Below are positions 17,755 through 26,834 of a stretch of 64,000 nt of DNA, one piece after another. Below the pieces are notes generated by a model. That model saw only the letters and a program-made list of their open reading frames with translations. It did not search any database and was not told the origin of the DNA. How positions within the stretch are numbered: position 1 is the first letter of the stretch; every line of letters begins with the position of its first letter. The stretch spans positions 310,001-374,000 of the forward strand of contig NZ_FXTB01000004.1 of assembly GCF_900182605.1 (NCBI RefSeq), written 5' to 3'. The stretch is from Saccharicrinis carchari (GTDB lineage Bacteria > Bacteroidota > Bacteroidia > Bacteroidales > Marinilabiliaceae). The position numbers and the translations under genes were made by a program.

Positions 17755-18918
17755 TCACCCTTGATGCATCGCATACAGCTTCACCTCATCGGCGGAAATA
17801 CTATCAGCACTTAGGATAATCAGCCGCTCAATCACGTTGCGAAATTCACGTATATTACCCGTCCAATTAATATTTTGCAATTGCTTAATGGCCGATTCGT
17901 CAATTTGTTTTTCGGCAATACCATGCTCGCTACAGATTACTTTATTAAAGTGTTTGGCCAGCAGGGGTATATCCTCTATACGATCGTTCAATGCCGGAAC
18001 ATGTATCAAAATTACGCTCAAGCGATGATACAAATCCTCTCGAAAGGTATTCTTTTGTATCTCTTCCTTCAGGTTTTTATTGGTAGCGGCCAAAACACGA
18101 ACATTTATTTTAATATCCTTATCGCTACCCACTCGACTAATGATGTTTTCTTGTAGCGCCCGCAGAACTTTAGCTTGTGCATTAAGGCTCATATCCCCTA
18201 TCTCATCTAAAAAGATGGTACCTCCATTAGCTTGTTCAAACTTACCTTTGCGTTGCTTGTGCGCCGAAGTAAAGGCTCCCTTCTCGTGGCCAAAAAGTTC
18301 ACTCTCGATAAGTTCGGACGGTATGGCAGCACAATTGACCTCAATAAAAGGCTGATCGGCACGGTTACTTTTTTCGTGTAGCCAGCGTGCCACCAGCTCC
18401 TTTCCCGTTCCGTTGTCGCCGGTAATAAGCACCCTTGCATCGGTAGGTGCTACCTTATCTATCATGTCCTTAACCAGAGTTATGGCGGGCGATTCACCAA
18501 TCATTTCATAGGTTTTGCTCACCTTTCTTTTCAGCACTTTGGTTTCTGTCACCAAATCTTTACGTTCCCAGGCATTCCGAATGGTTACCAATAGCCGGTT
18601 CAAGTCCAGCGGTTTCTCAATAAAATCATAGGCGCCCTTTTTAATGGCTTCCACCGCAGTATCAATGTTGCCATGTCCGGATATCATTACCACAGGTGTA
18701 TCGTGGCTTTTTGCCATTATAGCTTCCAGCACCTCCATTCCATCCATGTTGGGCATCTTTATGTCGCACAGCACTAAATCAAATTTATCCTTATCGAATA
18801 ATTTAACGCCCATTTCGCCATCTTCGGCCAGCGCCACTTCATGTTTTTCGTATTCCAGAATATCCTTTAACGTGTTGCGAATACTTTTTTGATCGTCGAT
18901 AACCAATATTTTTGCCAT
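17755..18918 (-). CDS. NtrC-family response regulator without DNA-binding domain
   Basis: 387 residues. The receiver domain (1-120) has DD at 8-9, phospho-acceptor D in LVLCDIKMPNMDG near 53, and K in EKPLD near 103. The sigma-54 AAA+ domain (about 142-375) has Walker A GDNGTGKE, the loop GAFTSA in place of GAFTGA, and Walker B GGTIFLDEIGD. The protein stops at LYAMHQG, just after the AAA+ domain, with no Fis-type helix-turn-helix. Receiver-AAA+ proteins of this length occur in Bacteroidetes. It starts 12 bp after the Ppx/GppA gene and is the last gene of that operon. Confidence 0.88.
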   Translation of the reverse strand: MAKILVIDDQKSIRNTLKDILEYEKHEVALAEDGEMGVKLFDKDKFDLVLCDIKMPNMDGMEVLEAIMAKSHDTPVVMISGHGNIDTAVEAIKKGAYDFIEKPLDLNRLLVTIRNAWERKDLVTETKVLKRKVSKTYEMIGESPAITLVKDMIDKVAPTDARVLITGDNGTGKELVARWLHEKSNRADQPFIEVNCAAIPSELIESELFGHEKGAFTSAHKQRKGKFEQANGGTIFLDEIGDMSLNAQAKVLRALQENIISRVGSDKDIKINVRVLAATNKNLKEEIQKNTFREDLYHRLSVILIHVPALNDRIEDIPLLAKHFNKVICSEHGIAEKQIDESAIKQLQNINWTGNIREFRNVIERLIILSADSISADEVKLYAMHQG

Positions 18919-18930
18919 ATCTGATAGTGT

Positions 18931-19875
18931 TTATCTACTTACCTTTAATTTATTATTCAATATCTGATAAATAGCCCCTTCTTTTAAGGCGTAATTGCAT
19001 TGATAAAAATGATTTAACCCTAAATGATTTACCATAAACTTAATAAAAACAGATGCCAAAACAATAACCTCTACCCTATCCACATCCATCGCCTCGAGCT
19101 TTAAACGCTCCTCGATGGTGGTATTTAAAAAAGTAGCATTGAGCGCTTCAAAATCTGTTTTCATTATCTTATAGCTGGTTAGCTTACTCATGGTTAAATG
19201 CGGATGCACATGCGCTGCCACCATAGCTGCAATAATATCAAAGGAGCCGGATGAGCCTACCAATGCACCTATGGGTTGTTGTTTGAGTTGATAAAATAAA
19301 GGCTCCAGGCTATCTAAAATCATTGTATTCACTTGCTCCACCTGTTTGCTTTGCATGGGCGCAGACGGGTTTACCTGATCAAATATGCGCGCCACACCAA
19401 GTTCAAAACTTTGCTTCCATTGTACCCCTTTAACGTTGGCAATGATAAACTCGGTACTTCCGCCACCGATATCCATTATCAACACGTTTTCCGCTCCTAT
19501 GGGAAACACCTGTTTTACACCGTCGTAAATTAATTCCGCTTCCTGTGCCCCCTGGATAACCATGATATCCAGTCCAAATTTATCTTTTACTGCCGCCACA
19601 AACTCCTTTCCGTTGCTGGATGAGCGAATAGCCGAGGTGGCAAAGCAATGAATACGATCTACATCGAATTTTTTTATGGTATCCAAATGCGTTTGCAAAG
19701 CCACAAAACCCCGTTCGAAAGCCTCGGGCGTAATGGTATTTTTATTGATGCCCCCCTTCCCTAACTTAGTAGGATGCTTATTTTCAAACAGGATGGTATA
19801 GTCATTATCCCGATTAACCCTTACAATCAGCAAATTAAACGTATTGGTTCCCAGGTCTATTATAGCAATATGCAT
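18931..19875 (-). CDS. Ppx/GppA family phosphatase
   Basis: 314 residues with the actin-like ATPase fold motifs DLGTNTFNLLIVR (phosphate 1) and LIMDIGGGSTEFII (phosphate 2), plus the family segment FATSAIRSSSNG. Members hydrolyse polyphosphate or pppGpp; the sequence alone does not decide which. The protein is the short two-domain form without the C-terminal HD-like extension. It lies 7 bp after the ABC permease gene and 12 bp before the response regulator, in the same operon. Confidence 0.88.
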   Translation of the reverse strand: MHIAIIDLGTNTFNLLIVRVNRDNDYTILFENKHPTKLGKGGINKNTITPEAFERGFVALQTHLDTIKKFDVDRIHCFATSAIRSSSNGKEFVAAVKDKFGLDIMVIQGAQEAELIYDGVKQVFPIGAENVLIMDIGGGSTEFIIANVKGVQWKQSFELGVARIFDQVNPSAPMQSKQVEQVNTMILDSLEPLFYQLKQQPIGALVGSSGSFDIIAAMVAAHVHPHLTMSKLTSYKIMKTDFEALNATFLNTTIEERLKLEAMDVDRVEVIVLASVFIKFMVNHLGLNHFYQCNYALKEGAIYQILNNKLKVSR

Positions 19876-19882
19876 AAGTGTT

Positions 19883-21238
19883 TTAGTTTCCGGCTTGTAT
19901 AAACCATTTCCAAATTTCTTTGTAACTCACTTTTTTACCATACATCAAAATTCCTGTACGATATACCCTTGCAGCAAACCAGGTGAACAATATAAAGGAA
20001 GCCACCAAAACCAACATCGACAACAATAATTCCCATAGCGGTACATCAAAGGGTATTCTGGACATCATTACAATGGGCGAAGTGAGTGGAACCATAGAAA
20101 ACCAAAAGGCAATATCTCCATGAGGATTTCGCATTACAGCCATAGCCACGTATATCGATAGAATCAAAGGTATCATCACCGGCATTATAAACTGCTGGGT
20201 TTCTGTTTCGTTGTCGATGGCCGAGCCTATGGCGGCAAAAAGAGCCGAATATATCAAATATCCTCCGATAAAATAAAATACAAACATGCCCAATATCAAG
20301 AGCAGATTAGCATCTTTTAACATGCTGATTACTTTATTGATACCGGCTTCCGTAGTTTGCGCCTTTGCTTCCCGGGCATCAACCTCCTCATCTGCTTGCG
20401 TTTGGTTAGCAACCTCCATGCTTTGTGTTATCTGTACTTTTTCGCTGGTGCTAAAAAACACAGTTTGAACAGCAGCCACCACGCCAACGGTAAGTATTAT
20501 CCATAAAAAAAACTGGGTCAGTGCTACCATACCAATACCTAATATTTTTCCCATCATTAGTTGGAACGGTTTAACCGACGAAATCATCACCTCAACAATA
20601 CGGCTTGTTTTTTCCTCTATCACACCCCGCATAACCTGGGTGCCATACATTATCATGATAATATAAATAAGAAAGGCAGATATTATTCCGATAACCATAG
20701 CAAACTCAGCACTACTCTGCTTTTCGGTTCCATCCTCATCCAGGCGAATGGTTTTAATACTAACCCGTAGGTTATTTATTTCTTTTATCTTGCTATCCAG
20801 CCCTTCAATATTGTAGCTTTCTAATTTCAGTTGCCGTAGATGGCGGTTGAGGTTGCTTTTAATATTATCGGTTATATCCATGGTTATTTGCCCATCGGAG
20901 TATAACTGAACAGCAGGCTCATTTTGTAACAAATCCGTATTGATAACCAAAAGTGCATCAAACTCTTTTGTTAGCTGTTGCCTGCTATTTCTTTTGTCGA
21001 CATCCTCAATAGCTTGATAGCGAATGTATGAGGTGTTTTGAAGTGCCGGGGCATACCTTCCCGATACATCGTCAACGGCAATTACTTTTTCTTTGGTGTC
21101 CTCCTGTGACGCCAGCCAAGCCGGAACAACCATCATAGCTGCAAATATTATCGGACTCAAAAAAGTCATGATAATAAAACTTTTCTTCTTTACACGGGTC
21201 CAATATTCCCGCTGGATAATCAATGCAATTTTGTTCAT
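19883..21238 (-). CDS. ABC-2 type permease (NatB-like)
   Basis: 451 residues. One N-terminal membrane segment (about 22-42, after REYWTRVKKKSF) is followed by a large extracytoplasmic domain (about 43-175), then about five membrane segments from 180 to 440. The first of these is followed by GTQVMRGVIEEKTSRIVEVMISSVKP, the conserved ABC-2 segment. This is the NatB/CcmB-like export permease layout. It starts 10 bp after the ATPase gene and forms its membrane partner. The substrate (Na+, lipid, peptide or drug) cannot be told. Confidence 0.88.
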   Translation of the reverse strand: MNKIALIIQREYWTRVKKKSFIIMTFLSPIIFAAMMVVPAWLASQEDTKEKVIAVDDVSGRYAPALQNTSYIRYQAIEDVDKRNSRQQLTKEFDALLVINTDLLQNEPAVQLYSDGQITMDITDNIKSNLNRHLRQLKLESYNIEGLDSKIKEINNLRVSIKTIRLDEDGTEKQSSAEFAMVIGIISAFLIYIIMIMYGTQVMRGVIEEKTSRIVEVMISSVKPFQLMMGKILGIGMVALTQFFLWIILTVGVVAAVQTVFFSTSEKVQITQSMEVANQTQADEEVDAREAKAQTTEAGINKVISMLKDANLLLILGMFVFYFIGGYLIYSALFAAIGSAIDNETETQQFIMPVMIPLILSIYVAMAVMRNPHGDIAFWFSMVPLTSPIVMMSRIPFDVPLWELLLSMLVLVASFILFTWFAARVYRTGILMYGKKVSYKEIWKWFIQAGN

Positions 21239-21248
21239 AACATTAAGT

Positions 21249-22184
21249 TTAACGGGCTAATTGGTCTGTGTTTGATTTTTCAACGGCCTTGATAAAAACC
21301 TCGTCCATGCCAGGCAATATTTCCTGAAACGAACGAATTTTAAAAAACGGTAACAATTCAGATATGAGTTGATTGCTATGGTCGCTTTCGTTCATTTTTA
21401 TGATGGCACTATAGCCGCCGTGGCTTTTCTTTAGCGATTGTATTTGATAGCCACCGTTTAGTTTTTCTTTAAAGAGTGCATCGTCGCCAACGAACTCTAT
21501 CATCACTTCGTTATTTTTAAATGCTTGTTTTACCTCGTCAATATTCCCCTTTAATATACTTTTTGATTTGTTGATAAGGCAAATATTGTCGCAAAGTTCT
21601 TCAACCGAACTCATGTTATGGGTAGAAAAAATAATGGTAGCTCCATTTTTCTTTAACTCCAAAATTTCCGTTTTAAGGATACCGGCATTAATGGGGTCGA
21701 AACCGCTAAAAGGCTCATCAAAAATAAGCAGTTTGGGCTCGTGCAAAACTGTAACGATAAACTGTACCTTTTGCTGCATGCCCTTAGATAGCTCTTCTAC
21801 CTTTTTATCCCACCAGGCACCTATCTCAAATTTCTCAAACCAATATTTTAATTTTTTATAAGCATCTTGTTTGCTCATACCTTTTAAACGAGCCAGGTAG
21901 AGGGCCTGCTCCCCTACCTTCATTTTCTTGTATAATCCACGCTCTTCGGGCAAGTACCCTATATTATAAATATGCTCCGATTTTAAGGGGACTCCATTAA
22001 AGAAAATCTCGCCTTTATCGGGCATGGTAATGTGGTTGATGATACGGATAAATGTAGTTTTACCGGCACCGTTGGGTCCCAGCAATCCAAATATCTGATT
22101 CTCCGGAATTTGCACGTCCAGATGATCCAATGCGAGATGATGGGCAAATTTTTTCACCACCCCAGTGGCTTCCAATAAATTCAT
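21249..22184 (-). CDS. ABC transporter ATP-binding protein (NatA-like)
   Basis: 311 residues with Walker A GPNGAGKTT near 36, signature LSKGMQQKV near 140, Walker B LLIFDEPFSG near 160, and an H-loop in IIFSTHNMSS. The C-terminal ~80 residues form the DUF4162-type extension common in NatA-like exporters. It is the first gene of a four-gene operon with the permease, Ppx/GppA phosphatase and response regulator. Confidence 0.92.
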   Translation of the reverse strand: MNLLEATGVVKKFAHHLALDHLDVQIPENQIFGLLGPNGAGKTTFIRIINHITMPDKGEIFFNGVPLKSEHIYNIGYLPEERGLYKKMKVGEQALYLARLKGMSKQDAYKKLKYWFEKFEIGAWWDKKVEELSKGMQQKVQFIVTVLHEPKLLIFDEPFSGFDPINAGILKTEILELKKNGATIIFSTHNMSSVEELCDNICLINKSKSILKGNIDEVKQAFKNNEVMIEFVGDDALFKEKLNGGYQIQSLKKSHGGYSAIIKMNESDHSNQLISELLPFFKIRSFQEILPGMDEVFIKAVEKSNTDQLAR

Positions 22185-22272
22185 AATGGGATATTAGGGA
22201 GTTATTTTTTCTCAAAAATAAGATTTTATAAATTAATAGCTAATTTCTTTTTGCTATTGTTAACAAAACAAC

Positions 22273-22302
22273 AAAAGCCGATCGGTTTCCCGGTCGGCTT
22301 TT
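22273..22302 (-). terminator. Terminator after DUF3127 gene
   Basis: A hairpin of 13 pairs (AAAAGCCGA... with ...TCGGCTTTT) flanked by A/T runs on both sides, so it may work in both directions. It lies 24 bp past the DUF3127 stop codon. Confidence 0.8.
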
Positions 22303-22326
22303 GCTGGTAATTTAACAAGCCACTAT

Positions 22327-22701
22327 TTAAAATGGCAGATCTTCGTTTTCACCTGCTGGTGGCACTTCAGCTTCAGTATAAGGTGGTGGTGGAGTACCCG
22401 GGTCTGCGGTGGGCTGTACTTTCTCCAATCGCCAGGCCTCCAGATTAGAAAAGTAATTTACTTTTCCGTCCTTTTCCCATTTACGACCCCGCACATTAAA
22501 GCTAACTTTAACTGCTTCGCCCAAGTTGAAGGGATCTAACTGTGCGCAACGATCCTGGGTTAACTGAAACTTGATATAATCATTCCAGTCGGAGTTACGC
22601 TCGTTGGCTACCTCTATTACAAATTCTCTCTTTTTAAAGGATGCGGTAATTGCTTGTTCCTCATCCTTTACTATTAAGCTTCCTGTTAATTCAAAATTCA
22701 T
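22327..22701 (-). CDS. DUF3127 protein
   Basis: 124 residues, a Bacteroidetes-specific family with an OB-fold-like beta pattern (MNFELTGSLIVKDEEQ, REFVIEVANERNSDWNDYIKF), a conserved KFQLTQDRC block, and an acidic Pro-rich tail ending GENEDLPF. The tail resembles the acidic tips of single-strand DNA-binding proteins, so a nucleic-acid role is possible but unproven. It starts 19 bp after the cyclophilin gene and is probably co-transcribed with it. Confidence 0.82.
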   Translation of the reverse strand: MNFELTGSLIVKDEEQAITASFKKREFVIEVANERNSDWNDYIKFQLTQDRCAQLDPFNLGEAVKVSFNVRGRKWEKDGKVNYFSNLEAWRLEKVQPTADPGTPPPPYTEAEVPPAGENEDLPF

Positions 22702-22720
22702 CTATCCGGCTTGTAAGTGG

Positions 22721-23179
22721 TTATTCTTCTATAATTTCTATACGCTGTATCTCGTCGCCTACTTCAATGGCATCTATCACGTCCAATCCTTCGTATACTT
22801 TTCCAAAGCACGTGTGATTGCCGTCCAGGTGGGCAGTATTAGTACGGCTATGGCACACAAAAAACTGCGAGCCTCCGGTATTTCTTCCCGCATGAGCCAT
22901 TGAAAGCACCCCCCTATCGTGATACTGCTTGTCGGCGTCGGTTTCGCAATCAATCTGATAGCCCGGTCCACCGGTACCTACTCTTGCATTGCTCATATCT
23001 TTTGAAAGGGGGCAACCCCCTTGAATCACAAAATCAGGGATAACACGATGAAAAGCCAATCCATTATAAAAGCCTTCTTTCGAGAGTTTTACAAAATTCT
23101 CTACTGTTTTCGGTGTTTCTTTTTCGTATAATTCTACCTTCATAACACCCTTGTCGCTATGTATTTCTGCTTTTGTCAT
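22721..23179 (-). CDS. Cyclophilin-type peptidyl-prolyl isomerase
   Basis: 152 residues without a signal peptide (cytoplasmic). Cyclophilin motifs are [13 protein letters not shown] (catalytic Arg), GGSQFFV and [12 protein letters not shown]. Compared with typical bacterial members it lacks the usual Trp/Phe near the pocket only in minor ways. It has its own promoter at 23212-23242. Confidence 0.92.
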   Translation of the reverse strand: MTKAEIHSDKGVMKVELYEKETPKTVENFVKLSKEGFYNGLAFHRVIPDFVIQGGCPLSKDMSNARVGTGGPGYQIDCETDADKQYHDRGVLSMAHAGRNTGGSQFFVCHSRTNTAHLDGNHTCFGKVYEGLDVIDAIEVGDEIQRIEIIEE

Positions 23180-23211
23180 TATGCAATTTATTTAATTTTT
23201 ATTTGAACCAA

Positions 23212-23242
23212 CAAATGTACAATTTATCCCTACAACATCAAA
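23212..23242 (-). promoter_or_regulatory. Promoter of cyclophilin-DUF3127 operon
   Basis: On the minus strand TTTG (23242-23239), 19 bases, then TACATTTG (23219-23212), an exact fit to the Bacteroidetes consensus, 33 bp before the start codon. Confidence 0.72.
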
Positions 23243-23244
23243 TA

Positions 23245-23272
23245 AAAAAGGAGGACCTAAGCCCTCCTTTTT
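23245..23272 (-). terminator. Terminator after FKBP lipoprotein gene
   Basis: Arms AAAAAGGAGG and CCTCCTTTTT (10 pairs, 8-base loop) followed on the minus strand by T residues, 26 bp after the stop codon of the 23299 gene. Confidence 0.85.
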
Positions 23273-23298
23273 ATCCTTAAAAATAATAATAAGCCTTA

Positions 23299-24105
23299 CT
23301 ATTTTTCAATATCCAGTAGTTCTACCTCAAATACCAAAAGCTGCATGGGTCCTATTTGCCCCTGCCCCCTGGTACCGTAGGCTAAATCGCCGGGAATGTA
23401 CAGCTTGTATTTTGAACCAACCGGCATTAGCTGTAATGCTTCGGTCCAGCCGGGTATTACCTGGGTTACACCAAAAGTGGCAGGTTCTCCCCTATCTGTT
23501 GAACTGTCAAACACAGTACCATCTAACAAGGTTCCATGATAATGTACTTTTACCTTATCCTCGGCTGTTGGCTTGGGCCCCTTACCTTCTTTCAATACCT
23601 CGTATTGTAAGCCGCTGGCGGTAGTAACCACACCTTCTTTATCCGCGTTTTGGGATAGAAACTCATCACCGGCTTTTTTATTGTCGAAAGCAGGCATACC
23701 GGGCATCATATTTTTACGATCCTGAGCGGCCTGATAAGCAGCTTGTAAAAATGTGTTAGCCGTTTGCTGATCAAAGGCAGCATCTTTTTCATTCAACAGG
23801 GTGTTGATAAAACCGATTTTCATCGTATTGTAGTCGATGCTGTCAAAGCTTTGCGACAAACCTTCTTTCATTTGGTCCGAAAATCCGGCATCAGCATAAG
23901 CAGCGGCCAGTGCCGCAGTGTTAATGGTGTCGAACGGTCCCTGGAACTGTTGCAACATACCGGCAGCATTTAAGTATCCCAGAGCGTAACTAATACTATC
24001 GGTTTCATTTTTCAGTGTAATTTTTTTTACACTTGGGCCTTGCGTACACGAAACGGCCATTACCGAAACAGCTACAAGCGCTAAAATTAGATTTTTAATT
24101 TGCAT
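23299..24105 (-). CDS. FKBP-type peptidyl-prolyl isomerase lipoprotein
   Basis: 268 residues. The signal peptide ends in the lipobox VMAVSC (Cys about 20), so it is probably membrane-anchored outside the cytoplasm. A Mip/FkpA-like N-terminal helical domain (about 35-155) begins [16 protein letters not shown]. The FKBP domain (about 165-267) has [32 protein letters not shown] and [11 protein letters not shown]. It folds envelope proteins. The cytoplasmic-looking paralogue lies 42 bp upstream and the two may be co-transcribed. Confidence 0.92.
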   Translation of the reverse strand: MQIKNLILALVAVSVMAVSCTQGPSVKKITLKNETDSISYALGYLNAAGMLQQFQGPFDTINTAALAAAYADAGFSDQMKEGLSQSFDSIDYNTMKIGFINTLLNEKDAAFDQQTANTFLQAAYQAAQDRKNMMPGMPAFDNKKAGDEFLSQNADKEGVVTTASGLQYEVLKEGKGPKPTAEDKVKVHYHGTLLDGTVFDSSTDRGEPATFGVTQVIPGWTEALQLMPVGSKYKLYIPGDLAYGTRGQGQIGPMQLLVFEVELLDIEK

Positions 24106-24147
24106 GATTTCTGAGTGTGATAAAAATAGGTGAGATAAAAAATATGA

Positions 24148-24732
24148 TTATACAATTTCTAATAATTCCACTTCAAATATAAGGGTACTGTGCGGAGCAA
24201 TATCCTGACCTGCACCCTGCTCGCCATAGGCCAAGTTGGCAGGCACAAAAAGCTTCCATTTTGATCCTACGGACATTAGTTGCAATGCCTCAACCCATCC
24301 GGCAATAACGCCATTCACCGGGAAAACGGCTGGTTCGCCACGCTGTACCGAGCTGTCGAATACTTTACCATTGAGCAGCGTACCGTGGTAATGACATTTA
24401 ACGTTGCTTTGGGCACTTGGCTTTTCGCCCGAACCCGAAGTGATTACCTCATATTGCAGGCCACTGTCTAAGGTTTCAACCTCTTTACGTTTTGCGTTTT
24501 CAGCTAGAAACTCCTGACCGGCTTTTATGTTTGCCTCAAACTGCTTGCTTTGCAATTCTGTAAAAAAACCATTGATAATTTCATTGGCCTCCTGGGGCGT
24601 AATTTCCGTTTGTGTTGCTTCCAGCTGGTGTTTTACCCCTCGTGCAAATGCTTGCTGATCTAATTGGGTAACCCCTGATTTTTGCAGATTGCTAGCAATG
24701 CTCATTCCCAACGAATAACTTAACTTTTCCAT
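24148..24732 (-). CDS. FKBP-type peptidyl-prolyl isomerase (FklB-like)
   Basis: 194 residues. It has a helical dimerisation domain (LSYSLGMSIASNLQKSG) and an FKBP domain (about 95-194) with KCHYHGTLLNGKVFDSS and VIAGWVEALQLMSVG. No signal peptide is present, unlike its downstream paralogue. The pair looks like a duplication in which one copy gained or kept a lipoprotein signal. Its promoter is at 24770-24800. Confidence 0.92.
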   Translation of the reverse strand: MEKLSYSLGMSIASNLQKSGVTQLDQQAFARGVKHQLEATQTEITPQEANEIINGFFTELQSKQFEANIKAGQEFLAENAKRKEVETLDSGLQYEVITSGSGEKPSAQSNVKCHYHGTLLNGKVFDSSVQRGEPAVFPVNGVIAGWVEALQLMSVGSKWKLFVPANLAYGEQGAGQDIAPHSTLIFEVELLEIV

Positions 24733-24769
24733 GTATCTTTAAACCTTATTTAATATAAAAAAACGTTGG

Positions 24770-24800
24770 CAAATGTAGGATTTTAGAAAATAGGAAACAA
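24770..24800 (-). promoter_or_regulatory. Promoter of FKBP genes
   Basis: On the minus strand TTG (24800-24798), 20 bases, then TACATTTG (24777-24770), 38 bp before the start codon. Confidence 0.68.
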
Positions 24801-24895
24801 GATATGCTAAAATCTTTAAGCAGATTTTAAGGGTTATCTGCATATCCTCGGATTGTCAAGGTCATAATTTGGAATTCGTATTTATTTTAGGTGGG

Positions 24896-25456
24896 TCAAA
24901 ACACCCTTGTACCAAAAATAAACCGTTCGCTCCACCATATATTGCTAAGTGAAGTAATGCTGACCCCCTGTGATGAAGAAGCATGAATAAATTTATTGTT
25001 GCCAATATAAATACCAGCATGCGTAATATACTTGCTTGTTTTATAGGAACGTACAAAAAACACCAAATCACCCCGTTTCAGTTGGCTACGATCCGAAATA
25101 TACACCCCAAATCGGGCTTGCTCTTCGGAGCTTCGCGGAAATACAATGCCATGTTTTTTAAAAACAGTGAACAGCAATCCTGAACAATCCATGCATTTTG
25201 AGGTGGTGCCCCCCATACAATGAGGGACCCCGAGATACTCTTGTGCTGTTTTTATTACTTCATTGGCATCGGTACCATAAGTATTGAGCGGTTTTTCAAA
25301 TCCTTGTTCCATGAATTTAATCAGCTCTCTATTAACTGTCTTTACGGTACGATTAACATTTTTGAGTGGATAAGTATTTTTGGAACAAGCCCCCAATGTG
25401 AATACTGAGATGCAAATAAAAATTAGTGGTAGAAGTTTGATTTTTGAATGTGGCAT
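24896..25456 (-). CDS. NlpC/P60 family lipoprotein hydrolase
   Basis: 186 residues from ATG 25456, chosen over an in-frame ATG at 25513 because it gives a clean lipoprotein signal (hydrophobic LLPLIFICISV then lipobox FTLGAC). The NlpC/P60 domain (about 60-186) has the catalytic Cys in MDCSGLLFTVF and His in ITHAGIYIGN. Members cut peptidoglycan stem peptides. A DSRAW-like RGDLVFF segment precedes the His as in other family members. It is apparently a single-gene unit. Confidence 0.9.
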   Translation of the reverse strand: MPHSKIKLLPLIFICISVFTLGACSKNTYPLKNVNRTVKTVNRELIKFMEQGFEKPLNTYGTDANEVIKTAQEYLGVPHCMGGTTSKCMDCSGLLFTVFKKHGIVFPRSSEEQARFGVYISDRSQLKRGDLVFFVRSYKTSKYITHAGIYIGNNKFIHASSSQGVSITSLSNIWWSERFIFGTRVF

Positions 25457-25563
25457 ATGAAGGATATTAATATCACCCCTAATTTGGCATACAAACTGAT
25501 TTAAGAAATCCATGATTCATAAACGCCACTATATGCAATTTATTTGTCCCATTTAATGCACTC

Positions 25564-25605
25564 AGCTAACTCCTCCGGCTCTCTCCTCAACCGGAGGAGT
25601 TAGCT
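25564..25605. repeat. Perfect 15-bp inverted repeat
   Basis: Arms AGCTAACTCCTCCGG and CCGGAGGAGTTAGCT around 12 bases, with no T run on either side. It lies between the 25632 gene and the NlpC/P60 gene, and could end transcription of the former or be a processing or stability element. Confidence 0.7.
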
Positions 25606-25631
25606 GTATTAAACCGGGCAATGCGTGGGCT

Positions 25632-26051
25632 TTACCCAAACACCAGCACCGCCAATATGATTGTAACAAGCCCTAATGCAAAGCTTAACGTATTGAGTTT
25701 ATTTACCGCACCATAGCTTCCTTCGCTTGGTTGCTTTTTCGCTTTTTTTGCTTTAATGCTTAAAATTACCAGCACAACGATGAGCACTCCCACAACAGAA
25801 AGCTTGGTTATTAGCAGAGGCATAACTCCCAGGGCGGCCCAGTAAGGCGTCATTAAATAACCACCCGTAATAACGAGTAATGTAAGTCCTGTTTTTCCTA
25901 AATAATTGAGCGTTAACAAAGCACGGTTTACAGCCATTTTTAATTGTGGCTCAAATTTGTTGGCTGTCTTACTAAGCACAAATGCCGACAATGCCGCTCC
26001 CACAAACATAACCACCGACAATAGGTGTACGATTAACATCGGATTTCTCAT
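25632..26051 (-). CDS. Small four-helix membrane protein, unknown
   Basis: 139 residues with four hydrophobic segments (about 5-25, 45-68, 75-98, 117-138) and a basic loop KAKKAKKQPSE near 103. The first segment carries a His (IVHLLSVVMFVG), as in some heme- or copper-linked small membrane proteins, but no family is recognised with confidence. It is separate from neighbours by more than 100 bp on each side. Confidence 0.6.
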   Translation of the reverse strand: MRNPMLIVHLLSVVMFVGAALSAFVLSKTANKFEPQLKMAVNRALLTLNYLGKTGLTLLVITGGYLMTPYWAALGVMPLLITKLSVVGVLIVVLVILSIKAKKAKKQPSEGSYGAVNKLNTLSFALGLVTIILAVLVFG

Positions 26052-26161
26052 TGATTATTTTTTTAAGTGTGAATATAAGAAACCACATTGGGCACTTAAT
26101 GTTTAATAAAAACTGAACAAAGTCGTTGCTGCAAAGATAAAATACCCCTTATGCTATAAGG

Positions 26162-26683
26162 TTATTTCACGGGACTTACTTCAAACAAAGCCTGATCTTT
26201 CATCACCGTTTCGTCGGCTTTTACATGTAAGGTTTTAATCTTTCCGGTTATGGGGCTTGTAATTTCGTTTTGCATCTTCATAGCTTCCAAAATCATTATC
26301 GGCTCACCTTTATGTACTTCTTGCCCTTCGCTCACGAGTACGGCTACAATTTCACCCGGTAAGGGTGCATTGGTTTTAGCTACTTTTTTCCCTGCGTCTT
26401 TGGTCAGTTTTTCCTTTCGCTTGCTAGCCAGTTCGGTATCGATGTTAAAGTGGTACGTGTTGCCATTTATCATTACCGAAACCTCGTTTTGCTTTAGGCT
26501 AAGCACCTCGCCTATATGTGTTTTTTCGTTTACTTTAATCATAAACTCATCGCTATCAATGTATTCGATATCGATGGATGCTTTTCGGTTGTTTATTTTA
26601 TGCAGCTTACCGTCTCGAACCTGTATATTAACTTTTTTTTCTCCGGTGAGCGTATAATTTTTGGTTGAATGTAATAATTTCAT
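26162..26683 (-). CDS. Biotin carboxyl carrier subunit of acyl-CoA carboxylase
   Basis: 173 residues. The C-terminal biotinyl domain (about 100-172) starts APLPGEIVAVLVSEGQ and carries the biotinylated Lys in ILEAMKMQNEI. The N-terminal half is a beta-rich linker domain seen in carboxylase carrier subunits. It is the last of three carboxylase genes on this strand. Confidence 0.9.
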   Translation of the reverse strand: MKLLHSTKNYTLTGEKKVNIQVRDGKLHKINNRKASIDIEYIDSDEFMIKVNEKTHIGEVLSLKQNEVSVMINGNTYHFNIDTELASKRKEKLTKDAGKKVAKTNAPLPGEIVAVLVSEGQEVHKGEPIMILEAMKMQNEITSPITGKIKTLHVKADETVMKDQALFEVSPVK

Positions 26684-26834
26684 CTTTTGATAGATTAAGA
26701 GATTAAAAGATTAGAAGTTATAGGTTAGAGGTTAAATCATTTGCTCTATTATCTCTAAGCCTATTGCCCCATCCTGCCAGTAGAACCGACGGCAAGCTCT
26801 TGGCAACCGATGGCTTGCAGGCATGCGTCTAAAC

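Noticed and set aside
26690-26834. AT-rich direct repeats of the type AGATTAA between carrier and biotin carboxylase genes
   Set aside because: Short, imperfect low-complexity DNA; no evidence of a repeat array or RNA.
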